DNA of 26,604 nt from DATGIQ01 sp035295665 (GCA_035295665.1 DATGIQ010000432.1:1-26604), one strand, 5' to 3'; numbered from the stretch's first letter, positions 6,978 through 16,540 are shown. Program-made: numbers and translations. The notes: generated from the sequence alone by a model not told the origin.

Positions 6978-8372
6978 TCATTTCTTGGCGCCCGGCAACG
7001 TGATACCGGGCGGAACCAATGCTTTGAGCAGTTGGCCATTGGTACCGTTGTACAGCCGGACGATCCCTTCTTCGCCGCCGGCGGCCACGAGTTTGCCGTC
7101 GGAGGTGACGCCCACGGCATACAGGAAGTCGCTGTTGCCACTGAAGGCAACGCCGCCAGAACCGTTGTCGACGTTCCAGAAGCGCACCAATGGGTCGCCA
7201 CTACACATCACGATTTCTGAGGTCGTGCCCTTGAACATCAGCCGCGTGACCTGTTTGCCAAGGTTGCCAAAGGTGCGAACCTGCTCGCCTTTTTCGTAAT
7301 CCCAAACCTTAATCACGTTGTCGGCACCGCCGCTGACGAGCAACTTGCCGTCGGCTTTCCAGGCTACGTCCAGGACATGGTGCGTGTGCCCCTCGAACGA
7401 TTTGAGGAGCTTACCGCTCGGCACTTCAAACACCTTGACAAACTTGTCGGCCCCGCACGTGGCTAGCTTCGTGCCGTCGGGACTGAAGCAGACGCCGAAG
7501 ACCGTGTCGCTGTGGCCGTTCTTGATTTCGGTGATCAGGCGGCACGAATCCACGTCAAAAATCTTGATCTCGCCGTCTTCCGTAGGAGCACCGCCGCCGG
7601 TAGCCAACCATTTGGCGTCTGGTGAAAAGGCCAAGCAAACCACGCGATCGGCAAATCCGCTTAACCGCTTCCACAGTGCCCCGGAATAGCCCTCCCAAAG
7701 GAAGACCTCCTGAAAAGCACCGCTGGCCAGGAACCGATTGTCCGGACTGTAGGCCAAGGCTTCCACGATGGCGGAATGGGCCGCCGGAAGTGGTTTCCCG
7801 TCCGGCGTGGTCAAGCCGGGCGCATGTAGCGACCGGAGATACGCCCCGGAAGCCGTTTCGTAGAGATGGATCTGATTGGCCCGGCCGGCGGCCAGCACCG
7901 CCTTGTCAGGCCGGATGGCCAGGGCGCGGACCGGATGGACCGGCGCCGGCAGGCTTTCGAGAACAATCTTTTGCCGCTGTCGTCTGCTCTCGGGCGGTTT
8001 AGCACCCTGATCGATCCACAGCTTGAGCAGGGCCAATTCCTCGGGCACCAAGGGTTGCTCCCCCTTGGGCGGCATGAGCGGCTTCTGCACCCGGCCGGCG
8101 AGCTGGATGAGCAGGCTTTCCGCCGACTTGCCGGCCACGATCGGCGGGCCGTGCTTGCCTCCTTTCAAGAGGGATTCGTAGCTGGCCATATCCAGCTTCC
8201 CCTCCTGGAGGGATCCGCTGTGGCAGAATTGGCATTTCTGGACCAAGATCGGCTCGATGTCCTTGTCGTACAGCACCGGCTCCTTGCGATCCAGCGTGAC
8301 CATTTTGATCGGCTGGGCCGCCACCAGGGCCGGCAAGAGCGCAACCAGACCGAGACCGGCAATATAACGCAT
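6978..8372 (-). CDS. planctomycete-type c-cytochrome domain fused to seven WD40 repeats
   Basis: The 464-residue protein has a signal peptide (MRYIAGLGLVALLPALVAAQ). A planctomycete cytochrome-C-like domain follows (about 30-125), with one haem-binding motif C47-Q-F-C50-H51 and a candidate distal Met in LMPPKGE. The C-terminal two thirds is a seven-blade WD40 propeller, for example AFSPDAKWLATGG, CFSPDGTKLATCG and AWKADGKLLVSGG. It is predicted to act outside the cytoplasmic membrane. ATG 8372 is preferred over an adjacent GTG at 8375; GAGGA lies upstream. It starts 25 nt after the PPC-protein stop, so the two are one operon. In planctomycetes such pairs usually accompany DUF1549/DUF1553 and DUF1501 genes, which are absent here. 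The substrate is unknown. Confidence 0.9.
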   Translation of the reverse strand: MRYIAGLGLVALLPALVAAQPIKMVTLDRKEPVLYDKDIEPILVQKCQFCHSGSLQEGKLDMASYESLLKGGKHGPPIVAGKSAESLLIQLAGRVQKPLMPPKGEQPLVPEELALLKLWIDQGAKPPESRRQRQKIVLESLPAPVHPVRALAIRPDKAVLAAGRANQIHLYETASGAYLRSLHAPGLTTPDGKPLPAAHSAIVEALAYSPDNRFLASGAFQEVFLWEGYSGALWKRLSGFADRVVCLAFSPDAKWLATGGGAPTEDGEIKIFDVDSCRLITEIKNGHSDTVFGVCFSPDGTKLATCGADKFVKVFEVPSGKLLKSFEGHTHHVLDVAWKADGKLLVSGGADNVIKVWDYEKGEQVRTFGNLGKQVTRLMFKGTTSEIVMCSGDPLVRFWNVDNGSGGVAFSGNSDFLYAVGVTSDGKLVAAGGEEGIVRLYNGTNGQLLKALVPPGITLPGAKK

Positions 8373-8397
8373 CACGTACCCATCCTCAAATCAAAAA

Positions 8398-10947
8398 TCA
8401 CTTGACCACGTTGACGTTGATCTTGACGTCGTGCATCAGCGGCGTGTTGCCATTGATCAGGGCGATGGCCCGAACGATGAGGTTCTGTCGATTGCCCGGC
8501 GTGGCATCCGCAGGAGCTCGCAGTACGATTTTCGCTTCGTCCTCACCGGCAGGAATCATGATCTCGTCCGCCTGGATACCTTTCATGTCGGGCGGCAGCA
8601 CCAAGTGAACCTTGAACGCACCCGCATAGGCATGCAGACGGGCCACCTTGATCACCAGCTCGGTCTGGGCACCGATCTTGAGGGTGGGACTGGCGTTGTT
8701 CACGTTGATCTTGGCGACCTGATTCGGCAGGACGGTCAGCGTGATGGGATTGGAGGGAAGTCCAATCGTGGCGTTGGCCTTCTTGGCCTTTGCGTCCTTA
8801 CCGTAGGGGACCTGCACCGTGCCGCGCAGCACCAGGTTGTAGGTGCCGGGGGGTACGTTTGTTTTCACATCGACCGTGGTGGGAGGCGCATCATCTTTAT
8901 CCGCGGGAATCGTGACCGGCTGATTATTGTTGGCGAAGGTCAGGCCGCCTGGCAGATGGGTGGCGGGATCAATGGGAGCAACGGGGACTTCCTTCTTGAA
9001 ATCCGGCCAGAGCCGGGCCAGTTTCAGTCCAAGCTTGATCTTGGAGCCGGCCACGACGGTGGTTTGATCGGCGGTCGCGGTCAGATTGAACGGCGCGTGA
9101 TCACGCACGGCCAAGACCAGGCTGCGATCGAGGCGGCTAATGGTTGGAATCCCCTGGGGCTGCCCCACCGGCCAGGTGATGCTTGCCGGCCGTGCTTCGC
9201 GGACCACCACTTGGCCATGGATGGTGGCCGTCCCTTTGAGCTTGATGGCACCGGCCCATTCGGGTGCATTCAGGCCGGCACTCACGACCAGGGCGGCCTG
9301 CTTGAGGTTCGGGCCAATGACTTGAGGCGGACAGGTCACACGAGTGGGAAGTCCTTCCACCGTCAACGTGATGGGCCCCGTGAACCCGTCGTGACGCCAA
9401 ACGAGGATCGTGTAATACTCGTCCCCATTTTGGCGAACGCAGCACCCATCAGGAAGTCGACCGTCGGAAGGCAGCGCGATCAGATGGAAGTCCGGCAACT
9501 CAGGAGTGATGCGGATTCGGTAAAAATGCCGCGGCCCGGCACTGAAATCGCTCCCGTGGCTTGCCGCCATGAGCTGATAGGAACCGTCGGCCGGGACAAC
9601 AAACCGATACACCGGCGGATCATCTGTCCGGTTATAGAACGTGATGGGCGTCAGGACCTCCCCATTGTCATCGAGGTTGACGAGTTCTTGCTTCGTGTCG
9701 ACTCGACGGAGGGTGAAATGCATGTCGTTGAGAGCCCCGAGACGCTCGCTCAGGATCTCGATGCTGTACACTTCCCCTTTTTTGGCAGTAAACGTGTACC
9801 AGTCATGGGTCCGGCGTTTGGTAAATCGGCCCGAAATCTCGCACGGCAAGGCAATCAGCTGGGCCGTCGCCGGGCTGTGGTTCATCTCGTTACTCACCAC
9901 CACGGGAGCGCGGGCATAGGTAAGCAGGAATGGATTGGATGTGCCGGCCGCATTGCGTAGCCGAAATTCGAAGCCATCCAGTGCAGCGGCCTGGGGCGGG
10001 ATCCGTCCATGAAACGCAAGACGCTGGAGGGCGGCCGGGTCGCTGGGGACTTCCACCATGACCATGGTCTTTTCCAGCACGCAGCCATTGGCCACGGTGG
10101 TTGGATCAAGTTGGCCGCCGGGCAGGTTGCGGCCGTAAACGGTCAGCGGGATCGTCTTCCCTGGCTCGACAACAATGGGCGAAACCGCATCGATCCAGGG
10201 AGCGGTTGACAAGGTGAGCCGATAAAAGTGTTCGCCGCTCCCCTGGGTATGTGTGAACTCGAACAAGCGGACGTAGTAGTCGCCGTCGGCCGAGAGTGTG
10301 CAATCCAGCAGGGCATCATTGTCATGATAGTGACGGTTGAAGGCCAGCTGCCGGCCGGCGCTATCGTACACTTCCAGGCCCGCCCTCAACCGGCTGTCGA
10401 TGCTGGAGGCAAGGCAACTGGCCAACACCCGTTGACCGCGTTTGCCCGCGAAAACGAAATAATCGACATCGGTGGGTGTGGCGATGACGCCATTGATGGT
10501 CGTATTGAGTTCCACGCGCTGGGCTTGGGGCACGTCGTTGTTGGGCTCCTTTTCCATAACCTCCGCACAATCGCCGACCACGAAGGCGCGCGGGTTGCTG
10601 ATGCCCCACTTGTTGACGAGGCGAACATCATGGATGCCGATGGGTGTATCCGGCGCGATGGTGATCTTGAACTTCGGGTTTGGCGGAGGGGCCGGTTTGG
10701 GCGCGGGCTTCTTGGGATCTGGCGGCGGGGGCGGCGGGGGCGCGACCGGTTCCGCTTTGATTCCCGGCTGGCTAAAGAGCAAACCTTGCGGATCCTCGAT
10801 ATCGGTCCCAGTGACGCTTGCTTCGAACGTGCTGCCAACCTGCCCGCCGCTCGGCAGGACCACGTACAACCGGGGCGTGGGTAAACCGGGCCCATCCGGC
10901 TTTTGTGCCTTGGCTTCGGGGCCACACAAAACAATGCCCAACCCCAT
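8398..10947 (-). CDS. large secreted protein with PPC-type beta-sandwich domains
   Basis: The protein has 849 residues from ATG 10947. A short hydrophobic stretch ending in AKAQ resembles a signal cleavage site, so export is likely, although the N-terminus is short and a start slightly upstream is possible. An N-terminal domain (about 24-65) leads into a striking proline-rich linker (about 69-92). A PPC (bacterial pre-peptidase C-terminal) domain follows, with EKEPNNDVPQAQ and DVDYFVFAGKRGQRV. A second PPC-like unit is near 353-400 (NEMNHSPATAQL, THDWYTFTAKKG), and further beta-sandwich regions continue to the end. No catalytic domain is visible. The frame stays open to 11298, but that stretch reads through repeat-like DNA and is not believable protein. 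It is co-transcribed with the cytochrome/WD40 gene. Confidence 0.85.
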   Translation of the reverse strand: MGLGIVLCGPEAKAQKPDGPGLPTPRLYVVLPSGGQVGSTFEASVTGTDIEDPQGLLFSQPGIKAEPVAPPPPPPPDPKKPAPKPAPPPNPKFKITIAPDTPIGIHDVRLVNKWGISNPRAFVVGDCAEVMEKEPNNDVPQAQRVELNTTINGVIATPTDVDYFVFAGKRGQRVLASCLASSIDSRLRAGLEVYDSAGRQLAFNRHYHDNDALLDCTLSADGDYYVRLFEFTHTQGSGEHFYRLTLSTAPWIDAVSPIVVEPGKTIPLTVYGRNLPGGQLDPTTVANGCVLEKTMVMVEVPSDPAALQRLAFHGRIPPQAAALDGFEFRLRNAAGTSNPFLLTYARAPVVVSNEMNHSPATAQLIALPCEISGRFTKRRTHDWYTFTAKKGEVYSIEILSERLGALNDMHFTLRRVDTKQELVNLDDNGEVLTPITFYNRTDDPPVYRFVVPADGSYQLMAASHGSDFSAGPRHFYRIRITPELPDFHLIALPSDGRLPDGCCVRQNGDEYYTILVWRHDGFTGPITLTVEGLPTRVTCPPQVIGPNLKQAALVVSAGLNAPEWAGAIKLKGTATIHGQVVVREARPASITWPVGQPQGIPTISRLDRSLVLAVRDHAPFNLTATADQTTVVAGSKIKLGLKLARLWPDFKKEVPVAPIDPATHLPGGLTFANNNQPVTIPADKDDAPPTTVDVKTNVPPGTYNLVLRGTVQVPYGKDAKAKKANATIGLPSNPITLTVLPNQVAKINVNNASPTLKIGAQTELVIKVARLHAYAGAFKVHLVLPPDMKGIQADEIMIPAGEDEAKIVLRAPADATPGNRQNLIVRAIALINGNTPLMHDVKINVNVVK

Positions 10948-11591
10948 GATAAGAGCCAACCCCTTTGCGTTGGCTCTGCGTCTTTGTGCGCAACCCCGGC
11001 TCAATGACCGTTCGGGATCCGGCAGCACAAACCGGTCTGGTCCGCGCATGCCCTTCGCTGGCGCTTCAGGCTTGCATTGTTGGTTCCTGTACGGGGACGA
11101 GTTTCGCGCGGAGGCGCAGAGATCGCGGCGACAAGCCAAGGGAAAAGAATTAGGGCAGGGCACTTGAGACCCCTTTGTCAAAGTGCGCTTCAGGGATGAT
11201 GGGGCCAGCCATGACGGCCCACAGCACGGCGTGATCCGCTGGGTATGGTGATTCAGGCCGAAGCAGCGGTCCTCTCGACCTGAGCGCACGGGGCGCAATC
11301 GTTCTTACGGCCCGGCATTGTCCTGATGGTATCCCTTCTGGTTCCCCAGGTCAAGATGGCCAGTCGAGCGGTTCGACCAGGGGTCATGCAGGATCATAAT
11401 TGTCCACTGCCGGACGGACTTTAGGAAACGGGGAGCCCGGAGGCCAATCTGGCCTTTTGCAGCAAGTAACGATTTATGGAGATCACGGGAGGGCCTTGCT
11501 GTTTGCCATGCGGTTTCTGGTCAGATATAGTCGGGGTAGATTTTCCGCACTGAGTGGTGAAAAAGGCCGGCTACCTCCTGAACGCCAACCG
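10948..11591. other. 644-nt divergent intergenic region with repeat-like sequence
   Basis: This separates the leftward PPC gene from the rightward TPR kinase. Read on the minus strand, the frame is open to 11298 but encodes Arg/Cys/Pro-rich sequence. It contains a half-copy of the palindromic repeat (11052-11075), two GCGCAGAG/CTCTGCGTC-type low-complexity patches (about 10970-10993 and 11105-11131), and a weak plus-strand promoter candidate (TTCGAC at 11372-11377, 17 nt, CATAAT at 11395-11400). I see no convincing small gene. The kinase frame is open upstream to 11400, so an earlier start (for example ATG 11508) cannot be excluded. Confidence 0.6.
11052..11075 (+). repeat. solitary half of the AGCGAAG palindrome family
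   Basis: CCTTCGCTGGCGCTTCAGGC continuing to 11075 matches the right arm of the palindromes at 6932-6955, 16574-16596 and 24166-24189, but the 30 nt to its left do not form the complementary arm. On the minus strand it would translate as CKPEAPAKG, inside the artificial N-terminal extension of the PPC gene. Confidence 0.6.
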
Positions 11592-14498
11592 ATGATTCCA
11601 GACGATCACATCTTGGAGTTGCTATCGCGCTGGCAAAAGCTGCGCGAACAGGGACAGGCCCCGAGCATCGAAGAACTCTGTCGCGATTACCCGGACCTAG
11701 TCCCCGCCGTGAAGCAGCGGGTCGCCCATCTCCAGGGGCCCGAACCTTCGCCCAGCACCGCCCTGGACCCGTTGCGGGATCCCACGCCTTCGGAGACAGC
11801 GACGGCCAACGCCGACGTGTCCCCCCCCCGGAGTACACGCTATCAGGCATTGCGGTTGCATGCCCGGGGCGGCCTAGGCGAAGTCTTCCTGGCTTACGAT
11901 GCGGAGCTGCAGCGTGAAGTCGCCCTCAAGCGGATCCGGCCGGGACGCGTACACGATCTGGAAAGCCGCCGCCGATTTCTGCGCGAGGCCCAGATCACCA
12001 GCCGGCTCGAACACCCCGGAATTGTGCCGGTCCACGGACTCTTGCACGACCAGGATGGACAGCCTTGCTATGCCATGCGCTTCATCCAGGGGGAAACGCT
12101 GCAACAAGCCATCGACCGTTTTCACGAGAACGATACGCGGGGCCGCAACCCCGGGGAACGAAGTCTGGCCCTGCGGCAGCTGCTGGCCCGCTTCCTGGCC
12201 GTGTGCAACACGATGGCTTACGCCCATAGTCGGGGAGTATTGCACCGCGATATCAAACCGGCGAATATCATGCTCGGCAAATACGGCGAAACCCTGTTGG
12301 TCGACTGGGGGCTCGCCAAACCCCTGGAACGCGATCGGGCCGTTCCTACCGATAGCCATCAACCTGCGACGATCCCCGCCACAGAGGAAGACATCAGCAC
12401 CCAGCTCGGCAGTGTGATCGGCACGCCGGCCTACATGAGTCCCGAACAAGCGGCCGGGGAATGGGATCGAGTAGGACCGGCCAGCGACATTTATAGCCTC
12501 GGTGCCACGCTTTACACGGTCTTGACCGGTCACGTTCCTACCGAAGGAAGTGCGTTCCCCGAAGTGTTGGAACGGATCAAGCAAGGGAACATCCCGTCGC
12601 CGCGCCAGCGGAAACGAGATGTCCCGGCTGCACTCGATGCAATTTGCCAAAAGGCAATGGCTCTCCAGCCGGATGCGCGCTATGCCACCGCGCTCGACTT
12701 GGCCACCGATGTGGAACATTGGCTGGCCGAGGAACCAGTGACCGTGTACCGGGAAGCCTTGCCGGCGCGCCTGGTGCGGTGGATGCGGCGGCATCGGGCT
12801 TGGGCTTCCGCGGCGGCCGCACTGGTGGTGACCGCGATCGTTGCCTTGGCCGTAGGACTGTTAGCGGTCAACCACCAGAAGGGACTAACGGAGCAAGCCT
12901 TGGCCGCGGAATCCCAAGCGCTCACGGCCAAAACACAAGCATTGGCTGCGGAGGCCAAGGCGAAGCTGCGGACGCGCCAGGCGCTCGATGAAATGTCCTC
13001 GGAGCTGATCGAGAATTGGTTCTCCCGCCAGGAAAAGCTCCAGCCGGCGCAAGAGACATTCCTAAAGAAGGCGCTGGCTTACTACCAGGAATTCGCCCAC
13101 GAGGTAGGCGATACCCTGGATGTTCGTCAGGGGGTCGTGAATGCGCAATTGCGAACCGCCGACATCTTGCAACGCCTCGGCCAGTACGATGCCGCCGAGC
13201 AAGCGTATCGCAACGCCCTCACTGCGGGGAAACAGTTGGTCGCGGATTTCCCTTCCGAGCGCGGCTGCCAGTGCGATTTGGCGAAGATTCATAGCAATCG
13301 GGGCATTCTCCTGCAAACCAGAGGCCGGGCCGCAGACGCAGAGACGGCGTTTCGTAGCGCCGTGTCTGTACTCACCCGGCTCGTAGCGGACTCGCCCGGT
13401 GTCCCGGAATATCGCCAACGCCTCGCCTCGAGCCAGACCGGGCTGGCCATTCTTCTTGAATCGATGGGTCGGGTGGTAGAGGCCGAACCGCTTTACCTTC
13501 AGGCGCTCGCCCTCCGCAAGCAGCTGGTCAATGATTCTCCGGGTGATTCCAAGCACCGCGAAGCACTTTCCGCCAGCTACAACGATCTCGGCGTCCTGTT
13601 CAAGCAGACAGACCGCCCCCAGGAGGCCGAGGAGAGCTACCGGAATGCCCTCACTCTGAGGAAGCAACTGGCGGCCGAATTCCCGGATGTGCCCGTGCAT
13701 CGCCGGGGCGTAGCCATGATCTACTACAACCTGGCCATCTTTTTCCGGCAAACGAACAGATCGGCCGAGGCGGAAGCGGCCTTCGCCGATGCCGTCGCCA
13801 TCTACCGGGAGTTGGCGGCGGACTTTCCCGCTGTGCCGATCCACCGCCAGGAATTGGCGTATGCCCTCAACAGCCTAGGCAACCTGCGCCTGAACTTGGC
13901 CAAGTGGGATGAAGCGGAAACCGCTTACCGTGAGTCTTTGAAGATCCGGACCCAGCTGGCCACCGATTACCCCGCCGTTCCCGATCATCGCGATGAAGTG
14001 GCCATCACCATGTGCAATCTGGCGGAGGTTTACCGCCATCGCAAAGAGAATGGCTTGGCCCTGCAGATCCTGCGAGAAGCGTTGCCTCACCATCAAGCCG
14101 CCTTACACGCCAATGCCGCAAAGCCCAGCTATCGGGGCCACTTTCGCACCAACCGTGAGCTTTTTGCCCAGACGCTTCTGGACCTGGGAGAATACACAGC
14201 GGCCGCCGAGGCTGCCGACCAGCTCCTTGCGGCCGCCGGCGTCACGGCCGGCGATGTCTATGCCGCTGCCTGCATTTTCGCCCGCTGCATGCCATTGGCC
14301 GAGCACGATCAACAACTTTCCGATGCCCAGCGTCAGGACTCTATTCGCAATTACGCCGACCGCGCCTTGGCCACGCTGCGGCAAGCGGTGAAGGATGGTT
14401 ACAACGATGGGGCCCATCTGAAGCAGGACCACGATCTCGATCCGCTGCGCTCGCATCGAGAGTTTCAGAAGCTCGTGCAGGAGTTGGAGCGGAAGTAA
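11592..14498 (+). CDS. membrane Ser/Thr protein kinase with C-terminal TPR domain
   Basis: This 968-residue Hanks-type kinase starts with a short helical region (about 1-50, LLSRWQKLREQGQAPSIEEL) common in planctomycete kinases. The kinase domain (about 84-380) shows a glycine loop (ARGGLGEVF), Lys113 (VALKRI), the catalytic loop H218-R219-D220 (VLHRDIKPANIML), DWG at 238-240 in place of DFG, and SPEQA. One transmembrane helix (about 404-426) is followed by an Ala/Gln/Lys heptad coil. At least six TPR-like repeats of about 46 residues then run to the end (pattern A...YR.AL..RKQL..DFP). The kinase is therefore cytoplasmic and the TPRs probably external. ATG 11592 is chosen by similarity of N-terminal pattern; no strong ribosome site is seen. 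Confidence 0.92.
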   Translation: MIPDDHILELLSRWQKLREQGQAPSIEELCRDYPDLVPAVKQRVAHLQGPEPSPSTALDPLRDPTPSETATANADVSPPRSTRYQALRLHARGGLGEVFLAYDAELQREVALKRIRPGRVHDLESRRRFLREAQITSRLEHPGIVPVHGLLHDQDGQPCYAMRFIQGETLQQAIDRFHENDTRGRNPGERSLALRQLLARFLAVCNTMAYAHSRGVLHRDIKPANIMLGKYGETLLVDWGLAKPLERDRAVPTDSHQPATIPATEEDISTQLGSVIGTPAYMSPEQAAGEWDRVGPASDIYSLGATLYTVLTGHVPTEGSAFPEVLERIKQGNIPSPRQRKRDVPAALDAICQKAMALQPDARYATALDLATDVEHWLAEEPVTVYREALPARLVRWMRRHRAWASAAAALVVTAIVALAVGLLAVNHQKGLTEQALAAESQALTAKTQALAAEAKAKLRTRQALDEMSSELIENWFSRQEKLQPAQETFLKKALAYYQEFAHEVGDTLDVRQGVVNAQLRTADILQRLGQYDAAEQAYRNALTAGKQLVADFPSERGCQCDLAKIHSNRGILLQTRGRAADAETAFRSAVSVLTRLVADSPGVPEYRQRLASSQTGLAILLESMGRVVEAEPLYLQALALRKQLVNDSPGDSKHREALSASYNDLGVLFKQTDRPQEAEESYRNALTLRKQLAAEFPDVPVHRRGVAMIYYNLAIFFRQTNRSAEAEAAFADAVAIYRELAADFPAVPIHRQELAYALNSLGNLRLNLAKWDEAETAYRESLKIRTQLATDYPAVPDHRDEVAITMCNLAEVYRHRKENGLALQILREALPHHQAALHANAAKPSYRGHFRTNRELFAQTLLDLGEYTAAAEAADQLLAAAGVTAGDVYAAACIFARCMPLAEHDQQLSDAQRQDSIRNYADRALATLRQAVKDGYNDGAHLKQDHDLDPLRSHREFQKLVQELERK

Positions 14499-14562
14499 TT
14501 GAGGGTCCGGTTGCTCCTCTCCCGTGAAACATGAATCCGAAATCCAGGCTATCCTTCCCAGG

Positions 14563-14586
14563 GGTTGCGGTGTGCACTGCGCAACC
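14563..14586. terminator. weak inverted repeat between the two kinase genes
   Basis: GGTTGCG (14563-14569) pairs with CGCAACC (14580-14586) across a 10-nt loop, 65 nt after the first kinase stop. There is no T-tract, so terminator function is tentative. Confidence 0.25.
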
Positions 14587-14621
14587 AGGGCCCAAAGGTT
14601 ATTCCGGGAGAGTCAATTTCA

Positions 14622-16508
14622 ATGGAGACGCATCAAGCCAATGACCCACATGCGACGTGCCCTCCCGGCCAGCCGTTGTCGGAGCCTGCCGGCAGCGTTC
14701 TAAGCATGTTGTCGGCCGCGCCTACCATTTCCGATTTGCCCCCTGAGCTGACGAACCATCCGCAGTATGAAATCCTCCGCGAACTGGGCCGGGGCGGCAT
14801 GGGCGTGGTCTACCTGGCTAACAACGGGCTCCTGGCGCGGCAGGAGGTGCTCAAGGTAGTCAACCAAGCGGTGCTCAGTCGGGCTGGAGGCAAAGCAAGG
14901 TTCCTTCGCGAAATGCAATCGGCTGCCCGGCTCTGCCACCCGAACGTGGTCACGGCATATAGTGCGTTGCAGACCGGTGAATTGTTGGTCTTCGCCATGG
15001 AGTACATCGAAGGAGAGGATCTCGATAAGCACGTGAGGAACGGCGGCCCGTTGCCGGTGGCGTTGGCCTGTTCCTACACACAGCAAGCCGCGCTGGGGCT
15101 GCAACATGCGTTCGAGAAGCAAATGGTTCACCGTGACATCAAGCCGGAGAACCTGATCCTTTCTCGCGAGGGAAAGCATCCTGTCGTCAAGGTGCTTGAT
15201 TTCGGCCTGGCGAAGATCATGCGTGAAGAGCGACAGGATGTAGCCCTGACCGCTGCCGGGCAGATGCTCGGTACGCCGGATTTCGTGGCCCCGGAGCAAG
15301 CGCTGGATGCCGCGCGCGCGGACATTCGCGCCGACATCTACAGCCTCGGCTGCACCTTGTACTTCTTGCTCACGGGCAATCCTCCGTTCACCGGAAAGAG
15401 TCTCTTTGAGGTACTTCAAGCCCACCATTCGACCGAAGCCCGGCCACTGAACCTCGTTCGGCCGGATCTTCCAGCGGAATTGGTGGCCGTCGTGAAGAAA
15501 ATGATGGCCAAGGATCCGGCAGAACGATACCAAGAGCCGAGCGCGGTGGTGCAGGCGCTCGCTCCCTTCGTCCCGGCCGGCACGAACGGCTCGTCGATCA
15601 GAGAACCGGCCGAACCATCGCAACGGTCGTCTTTGGTGCCCAACCCAGGGTCTACCACTGCACGGGACACAGTAACGGAAAGTTGCAGAAGCATCACGGA
15701 GCCCGAACCGCACAGGGTCCTTCGTCCAGATCAATCGCTCCCCGGAAAACTGTCCGCACGCAAGCACCGGCTTCTGGTGTCCATTGTGGCAATGTGCGGG
15801 TTGCTGCTCAGCTTGGTGAGCTTGTGGGCCGGCGGTGTCTTCGAGCCGAAGCCGTCGCCGGCTGCGCGGGTGCCAAAGGAGGATGCGGCAATCGACGATC
15901 AAGACTTCGTGCCGCTCTTCAATGGCCAGGACAAGACCGGCTGGAAGACGCATCCGAAGGAACCCGGTAAATGGCGTGTCGAGGATGGCATCTTGATCGG
16001 CTCCGGCTCAACGAAAAGTCACCTGTACAGCGAACGGAGTGATTTCAAGGACTTTCATTTGCGCGTGAAAGGGCGGATCAACAATGGCGGCAACAGCGGA
16101 ATCATTTTCCGGGCACCGTTTGGCATCGGGTCGCCCGGCATCGCTTGGACCCGCGGGGGGCGGGACATGAAAACGCTTACCGGGTACGAGGCCGAGATCA
16201 AGGGTTGGCAGACGGGGAGCCTGTTCGCCTGGCCCGAGGGGACAGTCGCCAGTGTCGAGGAAACGCTCCTTCCCCCCAAGCAGTGGTTCACGATGGATGT
16301 GATCGCGGAGGGCAATCATATCGTGATCAAGGTGAATGGCAGTACCACCGTGGATTACACCGATCCACGGCGGCGGTTTACGGTTGGCCATATCGTGCTG
16401 CAGCAGCTGTGGGGCGGGACGGTGGTCGAGTTCAGCGAGGTCAGAATCAAGGAATTCCCGGCGACGCAAGTCCAGAGTTCCGGCGACTCGGTTCAGGACG
16501 GCTCCTAA
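14622..16508 (+). CDS. membrane Ser/Thr protein kinase fused to a DUF1080 domain
   Basis: The 628-residue protein has a complete kinase domain (about 49-316): GRGGMGVVY, Lys78, H170-R171-D172 (VHRDIKPENLIL), D193-F194-G195, APEQ and D-IYSLGCTLY. A Pro/Ser-rich linker leads to one transmembrane helix (about 384-405). The external C-terminus is a DUF1080 domain (about 428-616; family also called 3-keto-disaccharide hydrolase), recognised by FVPLFNGQDKTGWKT, WRVEDGILIGSG, NGGNSGIIFRAPF, GYEAEIKGWQ and WFTMDVIAEGNHIVIKVNG. It may sense or bind a sugar outside and signal inward. ATG 14622 has GGGAGAG at 9-nt spacing, better than an upstream GTG at 14565. It lies 123 nt after the TPR kinase. Confidence 0.92.
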   Translation: METHQANDPHATCPPGQPLSEPAGSVLSMLSAAPTISDLPPELTNHPQYEILRELGRGGMGVVYLANNGLLARQEVLKVVNQAVLSRAGGKARFLREMQSAARLCHPNVVTAYSALQTGELLVFAMEYIEGEDLDKHVRNGGPLPVALACSYTQQAALGLQHAFEKQMVHRDIKPENLILSREGKHPVVKVLDFGLAKIMREERQDVALTAAGQMLGTPDFVAPEQALDAARADIRADIYSLGCTLYFLLTGNPPFTGKSLFEVLQAHHSTEARPLNLVRPDLPAELVAVVKKMMAKDPAERYQEPSAVVQALAPFVPAGTNGSSIREPAEPSQRSSLVPNPGSTTARDTVTESCRSITEPEPHRVLRPDQSLPGKLSARKHRLLVSIVAMCGLLLSLVSLWAGGVFEPKPSPAARVPKEDAAIDDQDFVPLFNGQDKTGWKTHPKEPGKWRVEDGILIGSGSTKSHLYSERSDFKDFHLRVKGRINNGGNSGIIFRAPFGIGSPGIAWTRGGRDMKTLTGYEAEIKGWQTGSLFAWPEGTVASVEETLLPPKQWFTMDVIAEGNHIVIKVNGSTTVDYTDPRRRFTVGHIVLQQLWGGTVVEFSEVRIKEFPATQVQSSGDSVQDGS

Positions 16509-16540
16509 CTGGACTTGCTGCTCAAAGGCACAGATGGGAA

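Noticed and set aside
8431..9960. Plus-strand open frame of 509 codons opposite the PPC gene
   Set aside because: The translation is Gly/His/Asp/Arg-rich with no domain, and it lies wholly antisense to a clearly coding PPC-domain protein; long shadow frames are expected in GC-rich DNA.
12306..12314. DWG in place of DFG as a sign of a dead kinase
   Set aside because: The metal-binding Asp and Gly are kept, as are the glycine loop, catalytic Lys and HRD; DWG is a frequent variant in planctomycete kinases.
14700..15953. Minus-strand open frame of 417 codons opposite the DUF1080 kinase
   Set aside because: Composition is typical of an antisense shadow and the opposite strand shows every kinase motif.
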